Shown here in pieces: positions 21,806 through 27,712 of a stretch of 27,712 nt of DNA. A program made the position numbers and the translations under genes. How positions within the stretch are numbered: the stretch's first letter is position 1; each line of letters begins with the position of its first letter. The notes beneath the pieces were generated by a model. The model made no database searches and had not been told where the DNA came from. It saw only the letters and a list, made by a program, of their open reading frames with translations. This DNA comes from a virus: IMG/VR virus record IMGVR_UViG_3300018036_000814, positions 1-27,712 of that record. The stretch is one strand, 5' to 3'.

Positions 21806-22832
21806 CTTGCATTATACCTGCTTCGCTTGAAATAATATACCTGTTTTCAATCCACTTAATAAAAGTAGGATCTGATAATACTGGCAACCAGAACTCTTTA
21901 GTGTAAGTATCTTTAGATCTATATTTGCCTTCGATAACTTCACCTGTAGTCATATCCACTTTCTGATACCAGCCGTTGCTAGGCTTGATAACGTGTCCTG
22001 ATTCTATTGCCATGTCAATTAGGCCTGACCACTTGCTAATACCACCTTCAAAGGATACTTCAACAGGGATCTTAGACTTCTCTCTAACAAACCTAGACTT
22101 CTCGACATTAATTACAAAGTCATAACCTGATACATCTGATCCTGTTTTCTGCTGACGTCTGCCAATGATAAAGATATTGTCTGCGGAGTAATACACACCT
22201 GTTCCACCTGATACGATGTCTTTAGGGAACAAACCAATCTCTTTATAAGTGTGGTTAATAACTACTGCTGGAATATCTTTAATTGTAAAGTGAGGAGTAA
22301 CCATACGGAACAAGGACTTCATTTGTTTTGCCCTTGTCATATCAGCTACACTCTTTCCATCTAGTGCGTCATCTACTTCTTTCTTTGACGCTAAGTTACC
22401 AATGGAATCTACAATAATCATAACATGATCGCCACGTTCAATACCATTCAACTGTTGCATAAAGTCATGCTTCAATTGTTCAACATCAGTAATAGGAGTA
22501 TGAACTACTCTGTCTGTATCAATACCAAATGTTTCAAAGTATGCCTGAGGTGCACCAAATTCTGAATCGTAAAAAAGAATAACGCCATCATCATATTTGT
22601 TTAGATAGGACTTAGCCAACAACATAGCAAACGCTGTTTTAAAGTGTTTACTAGGGCCTGCGAATACTGTTAGTCCGGGAGTTAATCCACCGTCTAACCT
22701 ACCGCTTAGTGCCACGTTTAACGCAGGCACCGAAGTCTGAATTAAATCCTTTTTGCCAAAGAATTTAGAGTTTGTTAACTGCGACGTTTCCTTAATCGTC
22801 GAGTTTTTTTGTAGCTTGTCTAGTAAGCTCAT
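21759..22832 (-). CDS. uvsX: RecA-like recombinase UvsX
   Basis: I place the start at the ATG at 22832 (357 aa): AGGAGG lies 7 nt upstream, whereas a TTG further upstream has no SD. The N-terminus MSLLDKLQKNSTIKETSQL is typical of UvsX. Walker A is GPSKHFKT at 59-66, VILFYDSEFGAP follows, VMIIVDSIGNL is Walker B, and FTIKDIPAVVINHTY matches the L2-adjacent strand. UvsX forms filaments on ssDNA and drives recombination-dependent replication and repair in T4-like phages. It has its own sigma70-like promoter within the upstream gene. The first 41 nt overlap the UDP-sugar dehydrogenase gene. Confidence 0.94.
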   Translation of the reverse strand: MSLLDKLQKNSTIKETSQLTNSKFFGKKDLIQTSVPALNVALSGRLDGGLTPGLTVFAGPSKHFKTAFAMLLAKSYLNKYDDGVILFYDSEFGAPQAYFETFGIDTDRVVHTPITDVEQLKHDFMQQLNGIERGDHVMIIVDSIGNLASKKEVDDALDGKSVADMTRAKQMKSLFRMVTPHFTIKDIPAVVINHTYKEIGLFPKDIVSGGTGVYYSADNIFIIGRRQQKTGSDVSGYDFVINVEKSRFVREKSKIPVEVSFEGGISKWSGLIDMAIESGHVIKPSNGWYQKVDMTTGEVIEGKYRSKDTYTKEFWLPVLSDPTFIKWIENRYIISSEAGIMQDEISAEDIQQVYEEV

Positions 22833-23589
22833 AATTACACCTCCTAATAGTGTTTTGTTCAAGTGCAGTTTCTAATATATTATATGTATTGTAACACATA
22901 CTTGCCATGTGTGTCAAGTCCTTAGGGAAACAAGTTCCCCCAAAACCAGGCATTCCATCAGGACCAGGTGCCTGCCAATGAGTACCACCCGTCCAAGGAT
23001 CAAGTTGTAATAGTTTTTCTATTTCTTTGTAGTCAATTTCCATGCGATCACACATTTCTTTGTATTCATTCGCAAGTGCTACCCTCATTGCTAGTGCCGA
23101 GTTTCTTGCTAACTTAAAAAAGCTAGCCTCCTTCGGTGTCAACATTGTTACAATTTTCAGCAAGTCAAACATTGAAACAAACTCGTACATTTTGTTCACA
23201 TTATATGAACCACCAACACAACCAATAATAAAGGGCAATGTGGTGCTATCTACATCTTCTTTCCAGGATCGTTCACGTAGAAACTCTGGCATGATGATTG
23301 CACCTTCAAACAAATCAACTTGATCGGGTCCTATAGTAGAGCGAATGATAATATCACCTGTGTTCTTTTCTTTATATTCATTGAACACCTGTTGTAATAG
23401 TGAAATGTCTAATTCTCTGCCTTTATTTGGTGTAGGTACACAAAGGAAAGTATAATCAAAATCCGTTTCCTCACATAGCATACCTAAGGCAGGATCTTGA
23501 ATGAAAATATTTTCTTTATCTACAACCCTTTGTAGCAAGTACTCTGTTGCCTTTCCTACAAAACCATAACCTACAATTAAAAATCTCAT
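22792..23589 (-). CDS. Short UDP-glucose/GDP-mannose dehydrogenase-like enzyme
   Basis: The product is 265 residues. The NAD-binding Rossmann motif is G7-Y-G-F-V-G12 in LIVGYGFVGKAT. FLCVPTPN, PEFLRER and KLARNSALAMRVALANEYKEMCDRM follow the family core (E and N/K catalytic region). GFGGTCFPKDL contains the nucleophilic C220. Family members oxidise UDP-glucose or GDP-mannose to the uronic acid, but full-length enzymes have about 400-430 residues. This one stops soon after the catalytic Cys and lacks the C-terminal UDP-binding domain, so its activity or substrate may differ. It starts within the gp43 stop (ATGA overlap), and its 3' end carries the uvsX promoter. Confidence 0.88.
   Translation of the reverse strand: MRFLIVGYGFVGKATEYLLQRVVDKENIFIQDPALGMLCEETDFDYTFLCVPTPNKGRELDISLLQQVFNEYKEKNTGDIIIRSTIGPDQVDLFEGAIIMPEFLRERSWKEDVDSTTLPFIIGCVGGSYNVNKMYEFVSMFDLLKIVTMLTPKEASFFKLARNSALAMRVALANEYKEMCDRMEIDYKEIEKLLQLDPWTGGTHWQAPGPDGMPGFGGTCFPKDLTHMASMCYNTYNILETALEQNTIRRCNYELTRQATKKLDD
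22888..22917 (-). promoter_or_regulatory. Sigma70-like promoter P4 for uvsX (inside upstream gene)
   Basis: Minus strand TTGACA (22917-22912), 18 bp, TACAAT (22893-22888), lying within the coding sequence of the UDP-sugar dehydrogenase. The uvsX ATG is 56 nt downstream of the -10, with an AGGAGG ribosome binding site at 22845-22840. Confidence 0.65.
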
Positions 23590-26087
23590 GCGAATAAATC
23601 CTCTAATGATGCTTGTTCTTCTGTGTTCCAGCCCAATGACTTTACAATTGTGTCCATTGGCTCTAGGAATGCTTTGGAGAACATCAAGTCATAATCAACA
23701 TACTTGTGAACGTCAAACTCTGGAGGCAATTTTGTTACAAATGCTATAGTGTTTTCTCTAATGGTATTCGGTTCCTTTAGATATAAAAATTTAATCTTGT
23801 CCCCTTCTTGTATCTCCTCATATTTAGAAGTTACATTTTTCTGAGCAAGATGATAATTATATAGTAGAGCACCTCGAACGTGCATCGGTGTGCCCTTAGA
23901 ATAAATATCAGATACGCTACGATACTTTGCTAAGTTGTTACACCCACGTGGAAATGCTATCTCCTCGGGAGTTAAAGTATTAAAATGTTTCTTAGCGTTC
24001 TCAATAAAACTCTGTACTGTCTTTTCGTCTGAGTTCAAGCACAACCTAACTGCCTCTTTCAAACTATCTCGAACAGGAGCAGGAGTAGATGAGCGAACAA
24101 TCTCAAGTCCCATAACCTTCAAGTCGGGTGGGTCATACCTAACACCCTCGTTGTCGTAAACATTCATAGCGTATCTCTTCTTCGCAATCCAAACACACTT
24201 GTCTGCAATTGCCTCACGTTTAAAGAATATCTTTTGTTCGAAGGCATTTGTATACTTAGCAAGTTTATCCATTGCCCTAGCGATACAAGGTTCAATCTGA
24301 TCTGTACCAACTTTATCTAGAATGTCTACAATTTTATCTTTAGGCTTATCTGCATAGTACATCTCAACCAATTTGTTTAGAGTAATGTAACAGGAGTCTG
24401 TATCAGAATAAAAACTGTAGGTCACTTCGCCATTAGTACCACACACCTTGTTCAAGAACACGTCTAGTGCCTTAGCAGTATCCTGAATAATGTATTGTCC
24501 GGATAATGTAATACCTTCTGCAATCCTATCATCATAGTATCTAAAGTATTCGTTAGCCATGGCACCATAAAGACTGTTTAACTGAATCTTTCTAGCCATC
24601 TGAAAATTATTGTATTTAGCAATCTCTGCTTTGTAAACATCTGCACCTGTGTCTTGATACTTCTGTTTTGCCTGAAGCATAAGTTTTTTATACTTTTGCC
24701 TATCATCAAAAAACTTCTGTACAATCTCAGGAAAGTATCCTTTTTTATCTCGGGTAAAACAATACCCATTAGAAGCCATTGCGTAGTTTTTATCTTTGAG
24801 TTTGTCTAAGTCATATCCTTTAGTTAACAAGTCCTTAACCTGTACGTCAAATGTATAACCATCTACGATTGTCTCAGGAGACATATTGTACTGCATAATA
24901 ATCGAAGGGTACAGTGACGTCGCATCAAAAGAGGCAACCCATTCATAAGAACCAGGAACAGGCTCTTGTACATAAGCACCAGCAATGTTCCTTGCTGGAC
25001 GTTTGCCTCGAGAATTAATTATAACATTCTGATCGTGTAGGTGATTATACAACAAACAGTCCCACAATTTTACAGGAGAGAATACGTCTTGGTAATTACA
25101 CTTGGCATCGTATGCCATTGTCATACAAAGTTCAATCAACTTCATCTTGTTTTCTAATTCGTCTACAAGAACAGTATCAATAATATTATATTCAACAAAT
25201 AAGTTCCAGTCATTCTCATAGAACTGTTGGAATGTATCGTGTGGATTTTCTAGTTTCTTATGACCTAGTTCTGTTTGTGCAATGAAGTCTAGTTTGTAGG
25301 ATTCCCTAGTAATGTAAGTGAACTTCCTGTACAAGTCTAAGTAGTCTAATTGAGCCAGGCCTGTAATATCATATTTAGGAATCTCACGTCCAAAGGAATT
25401 AATAGTTTTCTTAGCAACTAACTGAAAGGGACTAAATGCTTTCTTCTGTTCGTCGCCTAGTGTACGTTCAACCCTAGCAACAAGATAAGGAATATCGAAC
25501 ATCTCACTATTCCAACCTGTAATTACATCAGGGCAATTAACTTGCCACCAATTTAAGAAGTTGTTAAGTAAGGCGCGTTCATCAGAACAGTTCACGTAAT
25601 CAACGTTTAGATGTTCTGTATGCTCTGTAGGAGTATAGGAACCTGTGCCAAATGTTGTTATTGCTTTTGTTCTAGAATTTTGTAAGGTGATTAGAAGGAC
25701 ACGTTCAATAGGATTGTTTACATCTGGAAACCCATTCTCAGAAGTTGTCTCAATATCTATAGAATATATTTCAACATTTTCTGAATCCCATTCTACTGTG
25801 CCGGGATATTTTTCTGTGAGGTATTGATAACCCCACTGATCTTGTCCGAAGATAGGAAAGTTTGCTACGTCTTTGTAGCGATTAACAAACTCTGTTGCTT
25901 CCTTATTTGTCTCGAACTTAATAGGAGAAACTGCTTCTCCAAACATACTTTTATATTCACTAGGCTTGTCAGACTTGACAAACATCGTAGGCTTAAAGTC
26001 GTGCCTTGCTGTAAAGCGTTGTCCATTTTTAACACCTCGGACAAGGATTTTGTTGCCGTAATGCTTGGCATAAGTGTAAAAGTTCAT
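23586..26087 (-). CDS. 43: Family B DNA polymerase gp43
   Basis: I take the start at the ATG at 26087 (833 aa): GGGAG is 5 nt upstream and the family begins MNFYT; the ATG at 26099 is only ~14 nt past the -10 box. Proofreading exonuclease motifs are intact: Exo I D111-I-E113, Exo II NCPDVITGWNSEMFD (about 184-198), Exo III YNIIDTVLV (about 300-308). Polymerase motif A is DATSLYPSII from 388, motif B is KIQLNSLYG about 500-508, and motif C is YSDTDS at 560-565. The length is shorter than T4 gp43 (898 aa) but normal for marine T4-like phages. It replicates the phage chromosome with gp41 and UvsX. Confidence 0.96.
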   Translation of the reverse strand: MNFYTYAKHYGNKILVRGVKNGQRFTARHDFKPTMFVKSDKPSEYKSMFGEAVSPIKFETNKEATEFVNRYKDVANFPIFGQDQWGYQYLTEKYPGTVEWDSENVEIYSIDIETTSENGFPDVNNPIERVLLITLQNSRTKAITTFGTGSYTPTEHTEHLNVDYVNCSDERALLNNFLNWWQVNCPDVITGWNSEMFDIPYLVARVERTLGDEQKKAFSPFQLVAKKTINSFGREIPKYDITGLAQLDYLDLYRKFTYITRESYKLDFIAQTELGHKKLENPHDTFQQFYENDWNLFVEYNIIDTVLVDELENKMKLIELCMTMAYDAKCNYQDVFSPVKLWDCLLYNHLHDQNVIINSRGKRPARNIAGAYVQEPVPGSYEWVASFDATSLYPSIIMQYNMSPETIVDGYTFDVQVKDLLTKGYDLDKLKDKNYAMASNGYCFTRDKKGYFPEIVQKFFDDRQKYKKLMLQAKQKYQDTGADVYKAEIAKYNNFQMARKIQLNSLYGAMANEYFRYYDDRIAEGITLSGQYIIQDTAKALDVFLNKVCGTNGEVTYSFYSDTDSCYITLNKLVEMYYADKPKDKIVDILDKVGTDQIEPCIARAMDKLAKYTNAFEQKIFFKREAIADKCVWIAKKRYAMNVYDNEGVRYDPPDLKVMGLEIVRSSTPAPVRDSLKEAVRLCLNSDEKTVQSFIENAKKHFNTLTPEEIAFPRGCNNLAKYRSVSDIYSKGTPMHVRGALLYNYHLAQKNVTSKYEEIQEGDKIKFLYLKEPNTIRENTIAFVTKLPPEFDVHKYVDYDLMFSKAFLEPMDTIVKSLGWNTEEQASLEDLFA

Positions 26088-26112
26088 AGAGACTCCCATT
26101 CAAGTTAAACAT

Positions 26113-26141
26113 ATTATATTATAAGACTATGGAAAAGTCAA
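26113..26141 (-). promoter_or_regulatory. Sigma70-like early promoter P5 for gp43
   Basis: Minus strand TTGACT (26141-26136), 17 bp, TATAAT (26118-26113). A second overlapping TATAAT lies 5 bp closer to the -35 but with only 12-bp spacing. The predicted transcript begins around 26106, giving a short leader before the GGGAG and the ATG at 26087. Confidence 0.85.
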
Positions 26142-26144
26142 GAA

Positions 26145-26567
26145 CTATTTTGCCAAAAACTCCTTAACAAGAGCTCTATTGGCTATATGTTTTTCGGCAA
26201 TTAGTTCTTTAGATTGCCCTGTGTATTCAACGGCATGATGATCTCTAACAAGCATAGTGTTTAGACTGTTTTGTCTATCTTCAACCCTATCATATATGAT
26301 GAAGTCCCCGAGAACTCTACCAAATTTCCCTGACTTGTCTTTATGAGTTCGTAGGATAGCCCCATTGGACAGTGCCGCCTTGACATACTCCTTTGCCAAT
26401 ATTCCGTACTTTTTTTCATCGAGATCACGGGTTCTACTTTCCGGGGTGTCGACGCCGTATAGCCTAACCCTTTCATTACGGATCCATACACCGAATCCCA
26501 AGTCGATATCCACATCTACGGTGTCTCCATCTACTACTCTTCGGATGTCACATTTATATTCGTACAT
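26145..26567 (-). CDS. Staphylococcal-nuclease-like (SNase/TNase) nuclease
   Basis: The product is 140 residues. The OB-fold nuclease signature is VVDGDTVDVDIDLGFGVWIRNERVRLYGVDTPE with R35, D40 and E43, followed by HKDKSGKFGRVLGD with R84. These match the catalytic Arg/Glu/Arg and calcium ligands of SNase. Family members cleave DNA or RNA with calcium. No signal peptide is visible, so action in the host cytoplasm is likely, possibly in host nucleic acid breakdown. AAGGGG precedes the ATG. It shares an operon with the Sm-like gene (2 nt between). Confidence 0.9.
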   Translation of the reverse strand: MYEYKCDIRRVVDGDTVDVDIDLGFGVWIRNERVRLYGVDTPESRTRDLDEKKYGILAKEYVKAALSNGAILRTHKDKSGKFGRVLGDFIIYDRVEDRQNSLNTMLVRDHHAVEYTGQSKELIAEKHIANRALVKEFLAK

Positions 26568-26569
26568 GA

Positions 26570-26899
26570 CTACCCCTTGAGTATTTTTTGTTCTTTAGTA
26601 ATGATGCCTGCGTGTTTAGGCATATTGTGAATTCTTCGATATTCAGCCTCGAGCTCGTCTTCAGGATCATATACTGAGACAATATGAGAAGGCATCACGG
26701 GAACCTGCTTGTCTTTAGCGAAGGGTGCGTAAGGAGCTAATCCAATACCAAATTCGTCAGGGTTATTTTCTTTTGGCATCATCATAATGAGAGCCGGTTT
26801 GTTCATTGTAATTAGCTTACTGCCATTGTATTCAACTTCACTGACATCACTAATAACATCTTCGCCTGAACTTAGCTTAATGATTTGTATATTAGACAT
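26570..26899 (-). CDS. Sm-like (LSm-fold) phage protein
   Basis: A 109-residue protein with AAGGA before the ATG. The opening IQIIKLSSGEDVISDVSEVE...KLITMNKPALIMMM has the pattern of the Sm1 motif of cyanophage-type Sm-like proteins (hK-x-x-S-G-E-x-V-I...P). A second, shorter beta segment follows (QVPVMPSHIVSVYDPEDELEAEYRRI). Sm-like proteins form rings and bind RNA or other proteins; the specific role in marine T4-like phages is unknown. The last third is helical. It lies next to the SNase-like gene and below the strong hairpin. Confidence 0.65.
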   Translation of the reverse strand: MSNIQIIKLSSGEDVISDVSEVEYNGSKLITMNKPALIMMMPKENNPDEFGIGLAPYAPFAKDKQVPVMPSHIVSVYDPEDELEAEYRRIHNMPKHAGIITKEQKILKG

Positions 26900-26929
26900 A
26901 ATTTATTCCTTAATAATATAATTAGTGGC

Positions 26930-26950
26930 TGAGGGGGGAGACCCCCCTCA
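26930..26950 (-). terminator. Perfect 9-bp GC-rich hairpin between hsp20 and Sm-like gene
   Basis: Minus strand TGAGGGGGG-TCT-CCCCCCTCA, a perfect 9-bp stem with a 3-nt loop, about 17 nt after the Hsp20 stop. No U-tract follows on the minus strand, so it is not a typical intrinsic terminator. It may still terminate, protect the hsp20 mRNA 3' end or block read-through. Confidence 0.5.
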
Positions 26951-26966
26951 ACCGTTTTGTTACGAG

Positions 26967-27416
26967 TTATTTAATTTTAATTTCCTGAGGTTTTTTCTCA
27001 TCAGGAATAACTCTTTTTAGTTCAATCACCAGCATACCATTAGTAAACTCGCCACCTACTACCTTAACTTCTTCTGCCAAGGCAAAAGTTCTTGTAAAGT
27101 TTCTCGCACCAATGCCCTTGTGAAAGTATTCTTTCTCATCAGGACCTCTGTCCTGAATACCTTGGATAACTAGTTTGTTACCTTTAGGAACAAGATTGAC
27201 ATTAAATTCTTCTTTACGGAAACCGGCTGCTGCGATTTCAATTGAGAACTTGTCTTCTTCTGGGTGGTTAATAATGTTATAGGGAGGATAGTTATTAGCA
27301 ATCTCTGAAACGTTCTTCAGGTTTTCTAATACCCCATCGAAGCCTATTGTAAATGGACTAATTCTATTAAAAATCTCGTCCACGTGTGATGTGTTGAATT
27401 TATATTCTGCTACCAT
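26967..27416 (-). CDS. hsp20: Small heat shock protein Hsp20
   Basis: The product is 149 residues, normal for IbpA-type proteins. A variable N-terminal arm (FNRISPFTIGFDGVLENL) precedes the alpha-crystallin domain from about residue 42 (PPYNIINHPEEDKFSIEIAAAGFRKEEFNVNL), with the G-x-x-x-F/L region near YFHKGIGARNFTRTFALAEEV and the conserved G-M-L-V-I-E-L (near FTNGMLVIELKR). It ends with IPDEKKPQEIKIK. It would hold unfolding proteins, possibly aiding capsid or tail assembly. AAGGAG is a strong ribosome binding site and a late-type promoter box lies about 60 nt upstream. Marine T4-like phages commonly carry this gene. Confidence 0.93.
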   Translation of the reverse strand: MVAEYKFNTSHVDEIFNRISPFTIGFDGVLENLKNVSEIANNYPPYNIINHPEEDKFSIEIAAAGFRKEEFNVNLVPKGNKLVIQGIQDRGPDEKEYFHKGIGARNFTRTFALAEEVKVVGGEFTNGMLVIELKRVIPDEKKPQEIKIK

Positions 27417-27475
27417 ATTTTTCTCCTTAAATTAAGCAAGTTAAAATTCGGATACCCTTACGGCGTACCCGTTAC

Positions 27476-27483
27476 TATTTATA
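27476..27483 (-). promoter_or_regulatory. T4-type late promoter box TATAAATA (hsp20)
   Basis: Minus strand TATAAATA overlapping the stop of the upstream oxygenase, 60 nt before the hsp20 ATG. The box matches those before the virion-type genes at 2-3 kb. Confidence 0.6.
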
Positions 27484-27712
27484 CAGTTTCTTCCTCTGCC
27501 TCAGATTTTTCTGCTGGTTTTGGATAAGTTGTATCTCGGTACCACACATTAGCCGCCCACTTCTCTCCCATGCCTACAGGCTCTCCACCATGTAATGCTA
27601 ATGGATGCTGAATTTTTGTGCCTGGGAATACTGTGCTGAAAATAACTAGCCTGCCTTTCATAGCATCTACTCTTTTATGTAGTGCAGGAAAAGATGTGCC
27701 ACCACCAGATAT
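27479..27712 (-). CDS. Prolyl-4-hydroxylase-like 2OG-Fe(II) oxygenase, C-terminal part (5' end outside window)
   Basis: The frame is open from the window edge to a stop at 27479, giving 77 residues. The sequence ISGGGTSFPALHKRVDA...KGRLVIFSTVFPG...HPLALHGGEPVGMGEKWAANVWYRD is the C-terminal half of a P4H-type oxygenase: GGxTxFP strand, hydrophobic strand, the distal iron-binding His in LALHGGEPV, and the 2OG-binding Lys in GEKWAANVWYRD. The HxD half lies outside the window. An internal ATG at 27661 is not the real start. The tail is acidic (KPAEKSEAEEETV). The likely role is hydroxylation of a protein or small substrate; the target is unknown. Confidence 0.88.
   Translation of the reverse strand: MSGGGTSFPALHKRVDAMKGRLVIFSTVFPGTKIQHPLALHGGEPVGMGEKWAANVWYRDTTYPKPAEKSEAEEETV

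Noticed and set aside
27479-27661. Stand-alone 60-aa gene starting at 27661
   Set aside because: The frame continues upstream to the window edge with conserved oxygenase residues (SGGGTSFPALH), so the ATG is internal.
1-27712. CRISPR array, insertion sequence or integrase
   Set aside because: No direct repeats with regular spacing, no transposase or recombinase motifs and no terminal inverted repeats were seen.

Overview
The window is part of the genome of a marine T4-like myovirus, close in style to the T4-like cyanophages and pelagimyophages. It carries the T4 replication core: family B DNA polymerase gp43, the RecA-like recombinase UvsX and the DnaB-like helicase gp41. Around this core are genes typical of marine T4-like phages: Hsp20, an Sm-like protein, 2OG-Fe(II) oxygenases, a DUF6267-type ligase-like protein and a DUF6321 C-terminal domain. 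The DNA is AT-rich and nearly fully coding. Every supported gene is on the minus strand, so transcription runs from high to low coordinates. I see no insertion sequence, integrase, CRISPR array or rRNA. One tRNA gene is present, tRNA-Thr(UGU) with an encoded CCA end.

Layout in the direction of transcription. (1) 27712-26145: the C-terminal end of a prolyl-4-hydroxylase-like oxygenase, Hsp20, a 9-bp GC hairpin, an Sm-like protein and an SNase-like nuclease. (2) 26087-18029: gp43, a short UDP-sugar dehydrogenase, UvsX, a small zinc protein, a radical SAM enzyme, an SDR-like protein, gp41 and a hypothetical protein. Sugar and radical enzymes are thus interleaved with replication genes. (3) 18020-15603: an EF-hand membrane protein, a 2OG-Fe(II) oxygenase and a large glycosyltransferase-like protein. 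(4) 15512-14311: three small genes of early type behind strong sigma70-like promoters, then tRNA-Thr. (5) 14141-10360: two GT-A glycosyltransferases, a TagD-like cytidylyltransferase, an Api92-like protein and small unknowns. (6) 10234-5117: a ligase-like nucleotidyltransferase, an NMNAT-like nucleotidyltransferase, a small membrane protein, a DUF6321 protein, an overlapping Rz/Rz1-type spanin pair and a P-loop kinase with a very basic tail. (7) 5096-1: a small conserved protein, a cobalamin-type radical SAM enzyme, then virion-type or unknown proteins ending in a coiled-coil tail-anchored protein cut by the window edge.

Regulation can be read from the sequence. Five minus-strand sites match a bacterial -35/-10 promoter (TTGACW, 17-18 bp, TATAAT or TACAAT). 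They precede gp43, uvsX, the two early genes near 15 kb and the ligase-like gene, and four of the five share an extended consensus. A second set of sites has the T4 late box TATAAATA. These lie before the virion-type genes at 2-3 kb, the EF-hand membrane gene, hsp20 and, in tandem with a sigma70-like promoter, the ligase-like gene. This splits the window into early replication/takeover genes and late virion/lysis genes.

The parts least explained by known T4 biology are the ligase-like/NMNAT-like pair, the two radical SAM enzymes, and the sugar-nucleotide and glycosyltransferase genes spread around the replication core. Functions given here come from motifs read by eye; no database search was run.
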